DNA of 64,000 nucleotides from CAITJF01 sp032654645 (GTDB lineage Bacteria; Pseudomonadota; Gammaproteobacteria; Burkholderiales; Gallionellaceae): the NCBI GenBank assembly GCA_032654645.1, contig JAULAW010000010.1:298824-362823 (forward strand), in the 5' to 3' direction. The notes beneath the pieces were generated by a model, which saw only the letters and a list, made by a program, of their open reading frames with translations, did no database searches and was not told where the DNA came from. Position numbers and translations under genes: made by a program. Positions 1-8,504 of this stretch are shown here, piece by piece. The stretch's first letter is position 1. Every line of letters starts with the position of its first letter.

Positions 1-1325
1 ACTATGGCGCGGCGTATGGCATCCATCAGGCCTTCCGCATCCATTTTGTCAAATACGAAGCCGCTGGCTGCACCGCTCGCCAGCGTGACTTCGCTATAAT
101 CCACCACGGTGTCTTTCAGGCCTCCGGTTGCGTGCACTACGGGCGGAGTGCCATAGCGCTGGCTGTACATCTGGTTCATGCCGCACGGCTCGAATCGCGA
201 TGGCATCAGGAATATGTCCGCGCCAGCTTCGATCTGATGCGACAAGCTCTCGTCAAAGCCCACGTATGTGCTGATCTGTCCGGAATAAAGGTGCGATAGC
301 TCCAGTGCCGTGCGCTGCATTCCTGCATCACCACTGCCCAGCAGCGCAATTTGCGCAGGCAAGGCAATCAACAACGGGGCGATTTCGAGCACAATGTCCA
401 GCCCCTTCTGTTGGGTGAAGCGGCTCACCAGCCCGAACAAGGGTACGCTTGGATCAATATGTAATCCCAAGCGCCTTTGCAGTTCGATCTTGTTGGCGGA
501 TTTCCCGCTTAAATCTTTGGCTTCATAAGCATGGATGAGGTTGGCGTCGGCAGAAGGGTTCCACTCGTTGATATCAATGCCATTCAATATCCCGCTCAGG
601 TCTGCTCGCCGGTGCGTAAGCAAACCCTGCATACCAAATCCCAACGCTTCGGCCTGGATTTCTTCAGCATAAGACGGGCTCACCGTGGTAATGTGGTCTG
701 CATAATGCAAACCCGCCTTCAAAAAAGACATGCTTCCGTAATACTCAAGGCCCTCCGGCTGGAATGATTCCATCGGCAAACCCATTTCAGCTACTGTCTG
801 CGGTGGAAATATTCCCTGAAATGCAAGATTGTGTATGGTCATCACACTCGGAGCAGCGCCCTGGGCAAAATGCAGATAGGCCGGAGTCAAGCCGGTTTGC
901 CAGTCATTGCAATGCACCACATCTGGCTTCCAGCCTAGCGGGGAATCCGCACTACTCAGCATGGCTGCAATTTTTGACAGCATGCCAAAGCGCAATGCAT
1001 TGTCCATCCAGTCTACGCCGTGTTCGTCCTGATAGGGGCCACCCCCACGCATGTAAAGTTCAGGGCAGTCAATCACCAAAAATGGGGCATGATCAGGCAA
1101 ATTACCTGCAAGCAGGCGCGCCGGGGGGAAGCCGGGCAAGCTAGAAAAATCAGTTATGGCTTGAAGATGGGGCAACGCTTTTAATACTTGCGGGTAGCCC
1201 GGCAGCAGCACCTGCACATCCACGCCCATATCATGCAAGGCTGCCGGCAATGCTCCGCTGACATCTGCCAGGCCGCCAGTCTTGATCAGCGGCGCGGCTT
1301 CCGAAGTGGCAAATAATACACGCAT
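1..1325 (-). CDS. glgA: Glycogen synthase, partial (3' end outside window)
   Basis: Translating the minus strand from the ATG at 1325 gives an open frame to the window edge, about 441 residues. It begins MRVLFATSEAAPLIKTGGLA, with the KTGGL ADP-glucose-binding motif near residue 15. It continues with typical GT5 blocks: HCNDWQTGL, TIHNLAFQG, GILNGIDINEWNP, and RFEPCGMNQMYSQRYGTPP near the C-terminal sugar-nucleotide site. Bacterial GlgA is about 480 residues, so roughly the last 40 are missing. The enzyme transfers glucose from ADP-glucose to the growing alpha-1,4-glucan in the cytoplasm. It starts 2 nt after the stop of the phosphorylase gene upstream, so the two are almost certainly co-transcribed and translationally coupled, pairing synthesis and breakdown of glycogen. 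Confidence 0.96.
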   Translation of the reverse strand, partial: MRVLFATSEAAPLIKTGGLADVSGALPAALHDMGVDVQVLLPGYPQVLKALPHLQAITDFSSLPGFPPARLLAGNLPDHAPFLVIDCPELYMRGGGPYQDEHGVDWMDNALRFGMLSKIAAMLSSADSPLGWKPDVVHCNDWQTGLTPAYLHFAQGAAPSVMTIHNLAFQGIFPPQTVAEMGLPMESFQPEGLEYYGSMSFLKAGLHYADHITTVSPSYAEEIQAEALGFGMQGLLTHRRADLSGILNGIDINEWNPSADANLIHAYEAKDLSGKSANKIELQRRLGLHIDPSVPLFGLVSRFTQQKGLDIVLEIAPLLIALPAQIALLGSGDAGMQRTALELSHLYSGQISTYVGFDESLSHQIEAGADIFLMPSRFEPCGMNQMYSQRYGTPPVVHATGGLKDTVVDYSEVTLASGAASGFVFDKMDAEGLMDAIRRAI

Positions 1326-1327
1326 TG

Positions 1328-3886
1328 TTAAAGCCAGCGCATACAGCCTAACTCAAGCGGGTGAGTCAACATTTCGTGGTAAGGATAGACCCGTATGCGG
1401 TATTCGAGCTTGCCACATTGTTCCGGCATCAACTCAAGTGTAAATACATGCTCACCTGTTTCATTGGCAGCGCCTTGCGCCTGAAACTTATATTTCATCG
1501 ACTGCTTGAGTTTTTCCTTATTGGCTTGGTAGCCTATTAACATTTCCACAACCACATCGGAAGGCTGAAGACCGTTCAGTTTTACGCCCATCTCAAAGCG
1601 CACGCCATCCCTGAAGGTGATGCTATGTTTGGGCACATCCAGGCGGCGTATCGTCACTCCGGGCCAAGCCTGGCGGATGGCGTTTTTCCAAACGGCGACC
1701 TGGCGCGCGCCTTCAAAATTATTGCCGCTATATCTGCGATACTGCCGGGCGGCTGGCACGTAAGCGTTGGTCATATATTCACTGACCATGCGCGTGGAAT
1801 TGAAATTTGGCAGCAAGGTTGCAATAGAGTTTTTGGACATTTTCACCCATTCCGGCGAATAGCCCATCCTGTTGCGGGTGTAATAGGTAGGAATGACATG
1901 ATCCTGCAACAGTTCATATAACGTCTGGCTTTCTTCGCGGTTGCGCTGTGCTTCCGGCAGGTATTCCGAGACCGGTTTTATCGCCCAGCCGTTTTTGCCA
2001 TCATAGCCCTCACCCCACCAGCCATCCAGCACGGACAGGTTAAGCACGCCGTTCATGGCCGCCTTCATTCCAGAGGTGCCGCTTGCCTCAAGCGGGTACA
2101 GCGGGTTATTCAGCCACACATCCACCCCAGCCACCAGGCGGCGCGCAAGGCGCAGGTCATAACCTTCGAGCACCAGAATCTTGCCCTCGAATTCCGGCAT
2201 GCGAGAAACCTGAGTGATGCGGCGGATCAGATCCTGCCCCGGAATATCCGCCGGGTGTGCTTTGCCAGCGAAAATGAACAGCACCGGGCGCTCGGAATTT
2301 TGCATGATCTGGCGCAGCCAATCCATGTTTTCGAACAACAGCGTGGCGCGTTTGTAAGTCGCAAAACGACGCGCGAAGCCAACAGTAAGAACATTCGGGT
2401 TGGCCGGATCGGCGTATTTCAGGATACGGTCGAGGTGGGCTTCCGAGCCGTGATTACGGAAATGCTGCTGGCTGATGTGATGGCGAATCATTTGCAGCAT
2501 TCTGGACTTGAGCGATTCTCGGACACTCCAGAATTGATGGTCCGGAATATTATCTATCTGCCTCCAGAAGCTGGCTTCCGTCAAGTGCTGGCTCCAGCCC
2601 CATCCGAGAAAACGCTCGAATACTTCCAGCCACTCTTTGGCAAGGAAGGTAGGCATATGCACCCCGTTGGTGACATAACTCATGGGGTTTTCTTCTTCCT
2701 CGATTTCCGGCCACATATCAGCGCAGATTTTGGAAGAAACCCAGCCGTGGATACGCGAAACGCCATTCTGGAAACGAGAACAATGAATCGCCAGCGAGGT
2801 CATGTTGAAATCCGGTACGCCAGGCGCGTGCCCTAAAGCCAGGAATTCTTCGCGGCTGATTTTCAACTGCGGGTAATAATGCTCAAAATAAGATACCATC
2901 ATGTTGTGATTGAAATAATCATGCCCGGCCGGTACCGGCGTGTGCGTTGTAAAAATGGTATGAGCGGCAACGGCCTCAAGGGCGCTTGAAAAATCCAGGC
3001 CATGCGCTACCAGAACACGGATTCGTTCCAGCAACATGAATGCGGCATGGCCTTCATTGATGTGCCAAACACTCGGCTGGATGCCCATCTCCCCCAAGGC
3101 GCGCGCACCGCCAATACCGAGCACAATTTCCTGTTCGATACGCATGGTCTTGTCACCGCCATAAAGATGGTGCGTGATACCACGGTCATGCATTGAATTT
3201 TCATTGAGGTCGGTATCAAGCAAATAAATCGTGACATTGCCGACTCGCGCTTGCCATATTTTGATAGCCACTTTACGGCCCGGCAAATCAATGCTCACAT
3301 GTGCTGCCGTGCCATCTCCGCGCAAAACAGGGGAGATAGGCAAATTGTCGAATTCCGAGTCGTTGTAAATAGCGTTCTGATTGCCTTCGCTGTCTATGGT
3401 CTGTTGAAAATAGCCACGGCGATAAAGCAAGCCGACACCCACAAACGGCAAGTGCATGTCGCTGGCAGACTTGCAGTGATCCCCCGCCAATATTCCCAAA
3501 CCGCCAGAATAGATCGGGAAGCTTTCATGAAAGCCAAATTCGGCGCAAAAATAGGCCACCAGATCGTTTCCTTTAAAACCTTCGGTATGGCTGTTGCGCA
3601 CCGGTTTGGCGTGGTAACTGTCATAGGCCGATAGGGTGCGGTTGTAACTGGCCATGAAGACAGGGTCTTCCGATGCTTCAATCAGCCGCTGCTCATTCAC
3701 GCAACGCAGGAAGGCTTTAGGATTCTGGCCTACCGTTTCCCACAAGTTTCTAGCTATATGAGAAAACAGGTCGCGCGTGGGCAGATCCCAGCTGTACCAC
3801 AGATTATTGGCCAGATCTTCCAGCCTGGATAATCTGGCTGGAATTTTGGGTATGACTTCGAGGGTGTACGGCGTGCTTCTTTGCAT
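1328..3886 (-). CDS. glgP: Alpha-glucan (glycogen/maltodextrin) phosphorylase
   Basis: An 852-residue protein of the GT35 phosphorylase type that starts with the short 'NLWYSWD' N-terminal domain (about residues 15-110) found in the 'more-divergent' bacterial phosphorylases. It releases glucose-1-phosphate from alpha-1,4-glucans using pyridoxal phosphate. Visible signatures are FCAEFGFHESFPIYSGGLG near residue 115, the HINEGHAAF block, and EASGTSGMKAAMNG, where the PLP lysine is K608. Its length fits the family. The N-terminal MQRSTPYTLEVIPKIP is a normal start. The stop lies 2 nt before glgA, so this is a small glycogen operon read leftward. About 80 bp separate it from the sensor remnant upstream, which is where a promoter would sit, though none stands out. 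Confidence 0.96.
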   Translation of the reverse strand: MQRSTPYTLEVIPKIPARLSRLEDLANNLWYSWDLPTRDLFSHIARNLWETVGQNPKAFLRCVNEQRLIEASEDPVFMASYNRTLSAYDSYHAKPVRNSHTEGFKGNDLVAYFCAEFGFHESFPIYSGGLGILAGDHCKSASDMHLPFVGVGLLYRRGYFQQTIDSEGNQNAIYNDSEFDNLPISPVLRGDGTAAHVSIDLPGRKVAIKIWQARVGNVTIYLLDTDLNENSMHDRGITHHLYGGDKTMRIEQEIVLGIGGARALGEMGIQPSVWHINEGHAAFMLLERIRVLVAHGLDFSSALEAVAAHTIFTTHTPVPAGHDYFNHNMMVSYFEHYYPQLKISREEFLALGHAPGVPDFNMTSLAIHCSRFQNGVSRIHGWVSSKICADMWPEIEEEENPMSYVTNGVHMPTFLAKEWLEVFERFLGWGWSQHLTEASFWRQIDNIPDHQFWSVRESLKSRMLQMIRHHISQQHFRNHGSEAHLDRILKYADPANPNVLTVGFARRFATYKRATLLFENMDWLRQIMQNSERPVLFIFAGKAHPADIPGQDLIRRITQVSRMPEFEGKILVLEGYDLRLARRLVAGVDVWLNNPLYPLEASGTSGMKAAMNGVLNLSVLDGWWGEGYDGKNGWAIKPVSEYLPEAQRNREESQTLYELLQDHVIPTYYTRNRMGYSPEWVKMSKNSIATLLPNFNSTRMVSEYMTNAYVPAARQYRRYSGNNFEGARQVAVWKNAIRQAWPGVTIRRLDVPKHSITFRDGVRFEMGVKLNGLQPSDVVVEMLIGYQANKEKLKQSMKYKFQAQGAANETGEHVFTLELMPEQCGKLEYRIRVYPYHEMLTHPLELGCMRWL

Positions 3887-3966
3887 GGATCAAGTTACTC
3901 CAGATAGTTATGTGTCAAACGAAATTATATCAATCTATGAACCACACGGTGGTGTGCTTTGCCAAT

Positions 3967-4141
3967 TTAGTCTCTAACAAGTAGCGGTTGAATATTTTGT
4001 ATTTCACCAGGCGCTACGTGCATTCCCCGTGCCATGCGTTTGGAAATAGGATGGGACACTTTCATACGGTTGGCGGCCTTGCCGTTCTCATCGCGCACCA
4101 GTGCGTTGGATGATTGGGTGGAATACCGCCACATGGTTGGT
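3967..4141 (-). pseudogene. Degenerate second PAS C-terminal segment (scar after CHASE-PAS gene)
   Basis: In the +1 frame relative to the CHASE-PAS gene, the minus strand encodes NALVRDENGKAANRMKVSHP followed by ISKRMARG and about 20 unrelated residues before a stop at 3967. This is a diverged second copy of the PAS ending LVRDESGKVTNHVAVFHP found 67 bp upstream (cgcaccag at 4161-4168 and again at 4094-4101). Because 67 is not a multiple of three, the two copies are out of frame and the upstream gene stops at 4088. It reads as a recombination or duplication scar rather than an independent gene. Confidence 0.55.
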
Positions 4142-5908
4142 GACCTTTCCACTCTCATCACGCACCAGACTGATGGAAAGCCATTCGTTGTAAAGCTCAC
4201 CGTTCTTGTGGCGGTTACAGATTCGCCCGGACCAGTTACCGGTGGCGAGCAGTGTTTCCCAGAGTTTTAAGTAGAACACTGTTGGATAGATGCCGGAAGA
4301 AAGCAGGTTCGGATTCTTGCCGGCCACTTCTTCAGCGGAGTAGCCGGTGATGGTTGTGAATGCAGGATTGACCAGGATGATCAAGTTATTGGGATCGGTC
4401 ACCACTACAGCATCATTGACCGTGTTAAACACGGTCAACGCGAGCCGCAACCCCTCTTCCGCCCGTTTGCGGGCGGTGATGTCGTGAGCGATGGAATAGC
4501 GCAGGGTTTTCCCCTGGTAATTAAGCGGGCCGCTGAACACTTCGACATCGCGAATCTCGCCGCTCTTGAGGCGGTTGTATAATTCGATGCAATGGGTTGA
4601 GCCGTCCCTGATCTTGTTCATCACCTCAACAATCCTTCCGCTCGGGGCGATACTAATTTCGGAGATGTTCATGCCGCGCAACTCTTCCAGCGAATAACCC
4701 CAGAATTTGATTGCAGCGGCGTTGGCGTCAACGATTTTGCCGGTGTCGGGATCCAGCAAGTAGGCGATGGAGGCGTTTTCCTCAAACATTTGCCGGTAGC
4801 GCGAAGCGCTCTGGCTGATCTCCCGTGCATCTTGCAGGGCGCGTGTCCGGCCATACACTAGCAGCCAGGTGAGCAGCGCCAGCAGCAGGCTGGTGCCGAT
4901 GCCCGCAAAGGCGATGGCTTGCGGCTTGCCGCCCTCCAATCTCATGTCAAAGGTGTACAAAGAGTGGGACGCCAGCGACCAGATGTGGCTCGCGATTTCT
5001 ATTTGCTTGGCGGCCTTGAACAAATCCTTCGAGCCCCTGTAGAGGTGGCTTGCGCTGGGGTCGGAATCATACATCAGCGTCGAGTCCAGCAAGGTGTCGC
5101 CGTCCAGGATTTCGATATCTATATCGTTGGAGGCCGCGCCAAGAATGCCGGTCATCAGTATTTCCATGCGCGATACCGAGTAGACCCAGCCGACAATATT
5201 GGCGCGGCGCTCGGCGAGGGTATCGTGCGGCACCCCACTCCTGTAATCATAGACCGGCGCAAAAGTCAGGAAGCCGGCCCGTAAGTGGCCGTCGGTTTCG
5301 CGTAAAATTACTTTGCGGGTATTGACTATCCTGTCGGTGTCACGCGCTTGCTCCATGGCGGCGCGATATGCCGGATCGGAATGCATGTCGTAACCTATAG
5401 CATTCTGGTTGGATCCGGCGAAAGGTTCAATATAAACAGTCGGCGCATAGAATTCCTGCTCACCTTCAGATTTGATGGCGTATCCGGGAAAACCTTCCTT
5501 GCGCATGGCGGCGATGTGATTGTGCCACTGCGCCGCTGTCACGATGGGCGCAAAACCTACCGCCTGGATACCGGGGTAGTTCTCTTCCAGATGCAACCTG
5601 ATGATGTATTCACGAAAGTTGTTCCGTCCGACATTCCCTGAAGCGGCGAAAAAACCTTTTACCCCGCGTAGCATTTGCTCATAGACCTTCATGCGATCTT
5701 CGACATGGCGCACGGTTTCACGCACACGGTAATCGAATTCGGTTTGCAAGCCATGCAATGTTTCCTGAGACTCGTTTCTCCACAGCTGGTAGGTAACCGC
5801 CAGGGATGCCGCCAGCACAAACAGCGGCAACATCTGGCCGAGGCGATGCCATTCCAGCACGCGCACGAAGCGAGCCAGTAAACTTTTTGGAGGTTCAATC
5901 AGAGTCAT
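4088..5908 (-). CDS. CHASE-PAS-PAS membrane sensor protein, C-terminally truncated
   Basis: The 606-residue product has a first membrane helix at about 24-42 (LPLFVLAASLAVTYQLW), then a periplasmic CHASE ligand-binding domain to about 330 (motifs GFAPIV, PFAGSNQNAIGYDMHSDP). A second helix follows at about 336-355 (AFAGIGTSLLLALLTWLLVY), then two cytoplasmic PAS domains, at about 370-485 (YRQMFEENASIAYLLDPDTG) and about 490-600 (VVVTDPNNLIILVNPAF). Such proteins normally continue into GGDEF/EAL or histidine kinase domains. Here the frame ends directly after the second PAS, with only a frameshifted repeat of the PAS end following, so it has no visible output domain. It may be non-functional, or act through protein contacts. 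It lies 68 bp downstream of gltX on the same strand. Confidence 0.85.
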   Translation of the reverse strand: MTLIEPPKSLLARFVRVLEWHRLGQMLPLFVLAASLAVTYQLWRNESQETLHGLQTEFDYRVRETVRHVEDRMKVYEQMLRGVKGFFAASGNVGRNNFREYIIRLHLEENYPGIQAVGFAPIVTAAQWHNHIAAMRKEGFPGYAIKSEGEQEFYAPTVYIEPFAGSNQNAIGYDMHSDPAYRAAMEQARDTDRIVNTRKVILRETDGHLRAGFLTFAPVYDYRSGVPHDTLAERRANIVGWVYSVSRMEILMTGILGAASNDIDIEILDGDTLLDSTLMYDSDPSASHLYRGSKDLFKAAKQIEIASHIWSLASHSLYTFDMRLEGGKPQAIAFAGIGTSLLLALLTWLLVYGRTRALQDAREISQSASRYRQMFEENASIAYLLDPDTGKIVDANAAAIKFWGYSLEELRGMNISEISIAPSGRIVEVMNKIRDGSTHCIELYNRLKSGEIRDVEVFSGPLNYQGKTLRYSIAHDITARKRAEEGLRLALTVFNTVNDAVVVTDPNNLIILVNPAFTTITGYSAEEVAGKNPNLLSSGIYPTVFYLKLWETLLATGNWSGRICNRHKNGELYNEWLSISLVRDESGKVTNHVAVFHPIIQRTGAR

Positions 5909-5976
5909 CGAGTTTTATGGTTTATATATGCGCCTCTCGGCAAGCAATGGGAAGCCATTGGATATTCTCCCACAAG

Positions 5977-7371
5977 TTACCGCAAGTGCCGCGCCATGCG
6001 CGCCAATACAGTCTTGCGCGGAAACAACGCCACTACAGCATCCACCGAGGGCGTCTGGGTTTGTCCGGTGAGCATCACACGCAACGGCATCGCCACATTG
6101 GGCATTTTTAAACCATGCTTGGCTACGGCTTCCTTGACTGCCGCGCTGATCGATGGTGCTTCCCATGTTATCTCCCTGAAACGCTCCAGCAGGTCATGCA
6201 GGGCAGGCAATGCTTCAGAGGATAATTGAGATTCCAGCAATGCCCGATCGGGATGCAGATCCATATAATAGACTTCCGCCGCATCAGCCAATTCGTTGAG
6301 CGTTACAACACGTTCCTTATAAAGCGCAATAACGGATTCCAGCGCAGGCGCTGCGCCCACCGTCACGCTGCGCGCATCAAGGCGCGAGCGCACCAGCGTA
6401 GCAAGGCGGGCATTGTCTGCCTGTTTCAGGTAATGCTGGTTGACCCAATTCAATTTCTCGGTGTTGAACTGCGCGGCGGACGGAGTGATGTGATCGAGAT
6501 CGAACCACGAGCAGAATTGCTCTGCCGAAAAAATCTCCTCGTCGCCGTGCGACCATCCCAACCGCGCCAGGTAATTGACCACCGCTTCAGGCAGATAACC
6601 ATCCTCGTCGTATTGCATCACGCTGACCGCACCGTGGCGCTTGGAAAGCTTCTGCCCGTCGTCACCCAGTATCATGGACAGGTGTGCGTATTGCGGCACG
6701 GTGGCGCCCAATGCCTTGAGGATGTTGATCTGGCGCGGGGTATTGTTGACATGGTCGTCGCCGCGAATCACGTGTGTGATGCCCATGTCCCAGTCATCAA
6801 CCACCACGCAGAAATTATAGGTGGGCGTGCCATCGGCGCGCGCGATGACAAGGTCGTCCAATTCGCTGTTGTTGAAACCGATATAGCCCTTCACCAAGTC
6901 TTTCCATGCCACCATACCCATCGTCGGATTCTTGAAACGCACTACCGGCGAAGCACCCGCAGGCGGCTCGGGCAGCACCTTGCCGGGTTCAGGGCGCCAA
7001 CGGCCATCGTAACGCGGTTTTTCGCCGCGTGCGCGTTGCGCCTCGCGTATCTTATCCAGTTCCTCCGGCGAGGTGTAGCAATGGTAGGCGCTACCCTGCG
7101 CCAGCATGCGCTGAATCACCGCCTTGTAGCGATCCACGCGCTGCATCTGGTAGAACGGGCCTTCGTCGTAATCCAGATGCAGCCACGCCATCCCATCCAG
7201 AATGGCCTGCACCGCTTCGGGCGTAGAGCGCTCGACGTCGGTATCCTCGACACGCAAAATAAAAATGCCACCATGCTTGCGGGCATAAGCCCAAGAAAAC
7301 AGCGCAGTGCGCGCGCCGCCTATATGCAGATAGCCGGTTGGGCTGGGCGCAAAACGGGTGCGTATCGTCAT
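5977..7371 (-). CDS. gltX: Glutamyl-tRNA synthetase
   Basis: Class I aminoacyl-tRNA synthetase that charges tRNA-Glu in the cytoplasm. The ATG at 7371 gives MTIRTRFAPSPTGYLHIGG, the canonical GltX N-terminus with the HIGH-type motif (LHIGG). An in-frame ATG at 7380 would add only three residues and is less likely. The KMSKS-type motif is KLSKRHG at residues 241-247. The length of 464 residues is normal for the family, and the C-terminal anticodon-binding region (GLKMPNVAMPLRVMLTGQ) is complete. It is divergent from the tRNA-Val gene at 7495, with about 120 bp between. The CHASE-PAS gene follows 68 bp downstream. Confidence 0.98.
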   Translation of the reverse strand: MTIRTRFAPSPTGYLHIGGARTALFSWAYARKHGGIFILRVEDTDVERSTPEAVQAILDGMAWLHLDYDEGPFYQMQRVDRYKAVIQRMLAQGSAYHCYTSPEELDKIREAQRARGEKPRYDGRWRPEPGKVLPEPPAGASPVVRFKNPTMGMVAWKDLVKGYIGFNNSELDDLVIARADGTPTYNFCVVVDDWDMGITHVIRGDDHVNNTPRQINILKALGATVPQYAHLSMILGDDGQKLSKRHGAVSVMQYDEDGYLPEAVVNYLARLGWSHGDEEIFSAEQFCSWFDLDHITPSAAQFNTEKLNWVNQHYLKQADNARLATLVRSRLDARSVTVGAAPALESVIALYKERVVTLNELADAAEVYYMDLHPDRALLESQLSSEALPALHDLLERFREITWEAPSISAAVKEAVAKHGLKMPNVAMPLRVMLTGQTQTPSVDAVVALFPRKTVLARMARHLR

Positions 7372-7450
7372 GGAATACATCAGAAATTAAGAAAGCGTAT
7401 TTTACGTCACCTTGGCTATTGCGTTACAAACATTCGTGCGCTACAAAAAA

Positions 7451-7480
7451 TTGACCAACAAGGGCGCAGTGTGATTCAAT
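7451..7480 (+). promoter_or_regulatory. Candidate promoter of tRNA-Val with GC-rich discriminator
   Basis: TTGACC at 7451-7456 (5/6 to the -35 consensus), an 18-nt spacer, and TTCAAT at 7475-7480 preceded by TGA, an extended -10 pattern. The segment after the -10 (CGCGCCC, 7482-7488) is strongly G+C rich, as in stringently controlled stable-RNA promoters. Initiation would fall about 7-8 nt before the mature tRNA 5' end. Assignment rests on hexamer matching and position only. Confidence 0.5.
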
Positions 7481-7493
7481 TCGCGCCCTTGTT
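7457..7493. repeat. 11-bp perfect inverted repeat between gltX and tRNA-Val
   Basis: AACAAGGGCGC (7457-7467) and GCGCCCTTGTT (7483-7493) are exact reverse complements separated by 15 nt. The stem overlaps the spacer and discriminator of the candidate tRNA promoter. It may be the relic of a terminator, a regulatory dyad, or part of the gltX leader read on the other strand. No T-run follows on either side, so a classical terminator is unlikely. Confidence 0.5.
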
Positions 7494-7494
7494 T

Positions 7495-7569
7495 GGGCGG
7501 TTAGCTCAGCGGTAGAGCACTGCCTTCACACGGCAGGGGTCAGGTGTTCGAAACACCTACCGCCCACCA
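7495..7569 (+). tRNA. tRNA-Val (anticodon CAC)
   Basis: A full cloverleaf is visible. The acceptor stem GGGCGGT (7495-7501) pairs perfectly with ACCGCCC (7559-7565). The D stem is GCTC/GAGC. The anticodon stem CTGCC/GGCAG encloses the loop TTCACAC with anticodon CAC (7527-7529), and the T arm is AGGTG TTCGAAA CACCT. The discriminator is A at 7566, followed by an encoded CCA (7567-7569). It reads GUG valine codons. An integrase gene lies about 930 bp downstream on the same strand, so the 3' half of this tRNA is the likely attachment site of the element that follows. Confidence 0.96.
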
Positions 7570-7705
7570 GAAAATTTGGTTATATTTCGTTTTCACAACA
7601 CCTCCGAGAACCGCGTGATTATTGCCTTTCAGGCATCCGCACCAACTCAGTTCCCTCTCTTTTTCCTTCGCTGAAATCGAAATTTTTCGGCCAAAAATCT
7701 GCTCC

Positions 7706-7927
7706 GTGCCCAAAATGTGCCCAAATTGTGCCCATTCCGTGCCCAATGGCAAATTTCAAGGCTGGCAAATAACCCCTGTTTGAATACTGCCGCTGTTTTT
7801 GAATACTGCTTTTTGGTTTGTCAAAAATGAAGAAAGCGGCACACCTCACCGAATACTGCTTCTCGTGCCCAAAGCGCAGAAAAAAATGGTTTGGATTCAG
7901 TTCCGTGCCCATTCGTGTTCGTGCCCA
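7706..7927. repeat. Seven GTGCCCA heptamers, four at exact 11-bp spacing
   Basis: GTGCCCA starts at 7706, 7717, 7728, 7739, 7865, 7905 and 7921. The first four are exactly 11 bp apart, one turn of the helix, so a protein would bind them on one face. Position beside the tRNA attachment site and upstream of xis/int suggests arm-type integrase or Xis binding sites, or iterons. The sequence pattern is direct observation; the function is inference. Confidence 0.7.
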
Positions 7928-8124
7928 GAAACAATTCCAGGCAAGCTTTTTGTCTGTTTCTGACATCTGCTCCCGTGACTACTTTTGTTTTTTTGTGACG
8001 ATTTTTTTGCTCCAAAAAATATAGTGTAAGAGCACCCCTCCGAACCCGCCCGACTCAAGAATATTCCCCATAAAGCGTGCTAGCCGCACGTGGCCGCCGC
8101 GATCCTGCTCTGAAGTTTTCAAAA

Positions 8125-8143
8125 ATCACAGAGCATCTGTGAT
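8125..8143. promoter_or_regulatory. 19-bp dyad ATCACAGA-N3-TCTGTGAT, operator candidate
   Basis: Perfect 8-bp arms (8125-8132 and 8136-8143) around GCA, about 130 bp upstream of the xis start. The size and symmetry suit a helix-turn-helix dimer, so it may control the xis-int-HD operon. No repressor gene is in the immediate vicinity, so the binding protein is unknown. Confidence 0.5.
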
Positions 8144-8273
8144 ACCGCCAAACCCGATTTTCCGGTTTCGTTTTTCCCGCAAAAAAATCGCATTTTTTAT
8201 CTGCTAACTTGGTTGCACGTCCATGAAGTTTTCTTCGCGGGCGCATTCTTCAACCAACCAAAGGAGCATTGAC

Positions 8274-8504
8274 ATGAACCAGACCTATCTGACCACCGAC
8301 GGGCTTTCCGAGCGCATCCACTACGACCCGAGAACCATCCGCGAGCGACTGAAAGACAGCGTGCTGATCGAGGGGGTGCATTACATCCGCCCGTTCGGCG
8401 GTCGCAAGATTCTCTATATCTGGGAAAGCATCGAGCGCGACATGAAGGCCAAGGGCAGCTCGCTGGCGATCCCGATGGCCAACGGAGGTGTCTGCCATGG
8501 GTAG
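8274..8504 (+). CDS. Excisionase/AlpA-like small DNA-binding protein
   Basis: A 76-residue protein. The ATG at 8274 is preceded by AAGGAG (8261-8266) at 7-nt spacing, which decides the start over the longer frame beginning at 8223. The body has a MerR/AlpA-type helix-turn-helix look: YLTTDGLSERIHYDPRTIRE, then a basic segment GVHYIRPFGGRKILYIWESI, typical of the small Xis-like proteins encoded just before DUF3596-type integrases. Its 3' end overlaps the integrase start by 8 nt, so the two are translationally coupled. It probably helps excision of the element or controls its promoter. Confidence 0.75.
   Translation: MNQTYLTTDGLSERIHYDPRTIRERLKDSVLIEGVHYIRPFGGRKILYIWESIERDMKAKGSSLAIPMANGGVCHG

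Larger units (their letters stand above)
7570..8273. other. Non-coding left end of the tRNA-Val integrative element
   Basis: About 700 bp without a convincing gene. Short open frames exist on both strands but have low-complexity, unstable codon use and no ribosome-binding sites. The stretch holds the GTGCCCA heptamer cluster (7706-7927), several A/T runs (about 7985-8020 and 8178-8200) and the 8125-8143 dyad. Its position between tRNA and xis/int fits an att/arm-site and promoter region. A duplicated tRNA 3' end (attR) was looked for by eye up to 11.1 kb and not found. Confidence 0.5.

Noticed and set aside
6226..7515. 429-codon plus-strand frame and the 420-codon minus-strand frame at 8197-9459
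   Set aside because: Antisense to gltX and to the integrase respectively, both of which have unmistakable motifs on the other strand.
7619..7966. Minus-strand frame of 115 codons in the tRNA-int interval
   Set aside because: Built from the GTGCCCA repeats read in reverse, no ribosome site and no recognisable fold; regarded as non-coding.
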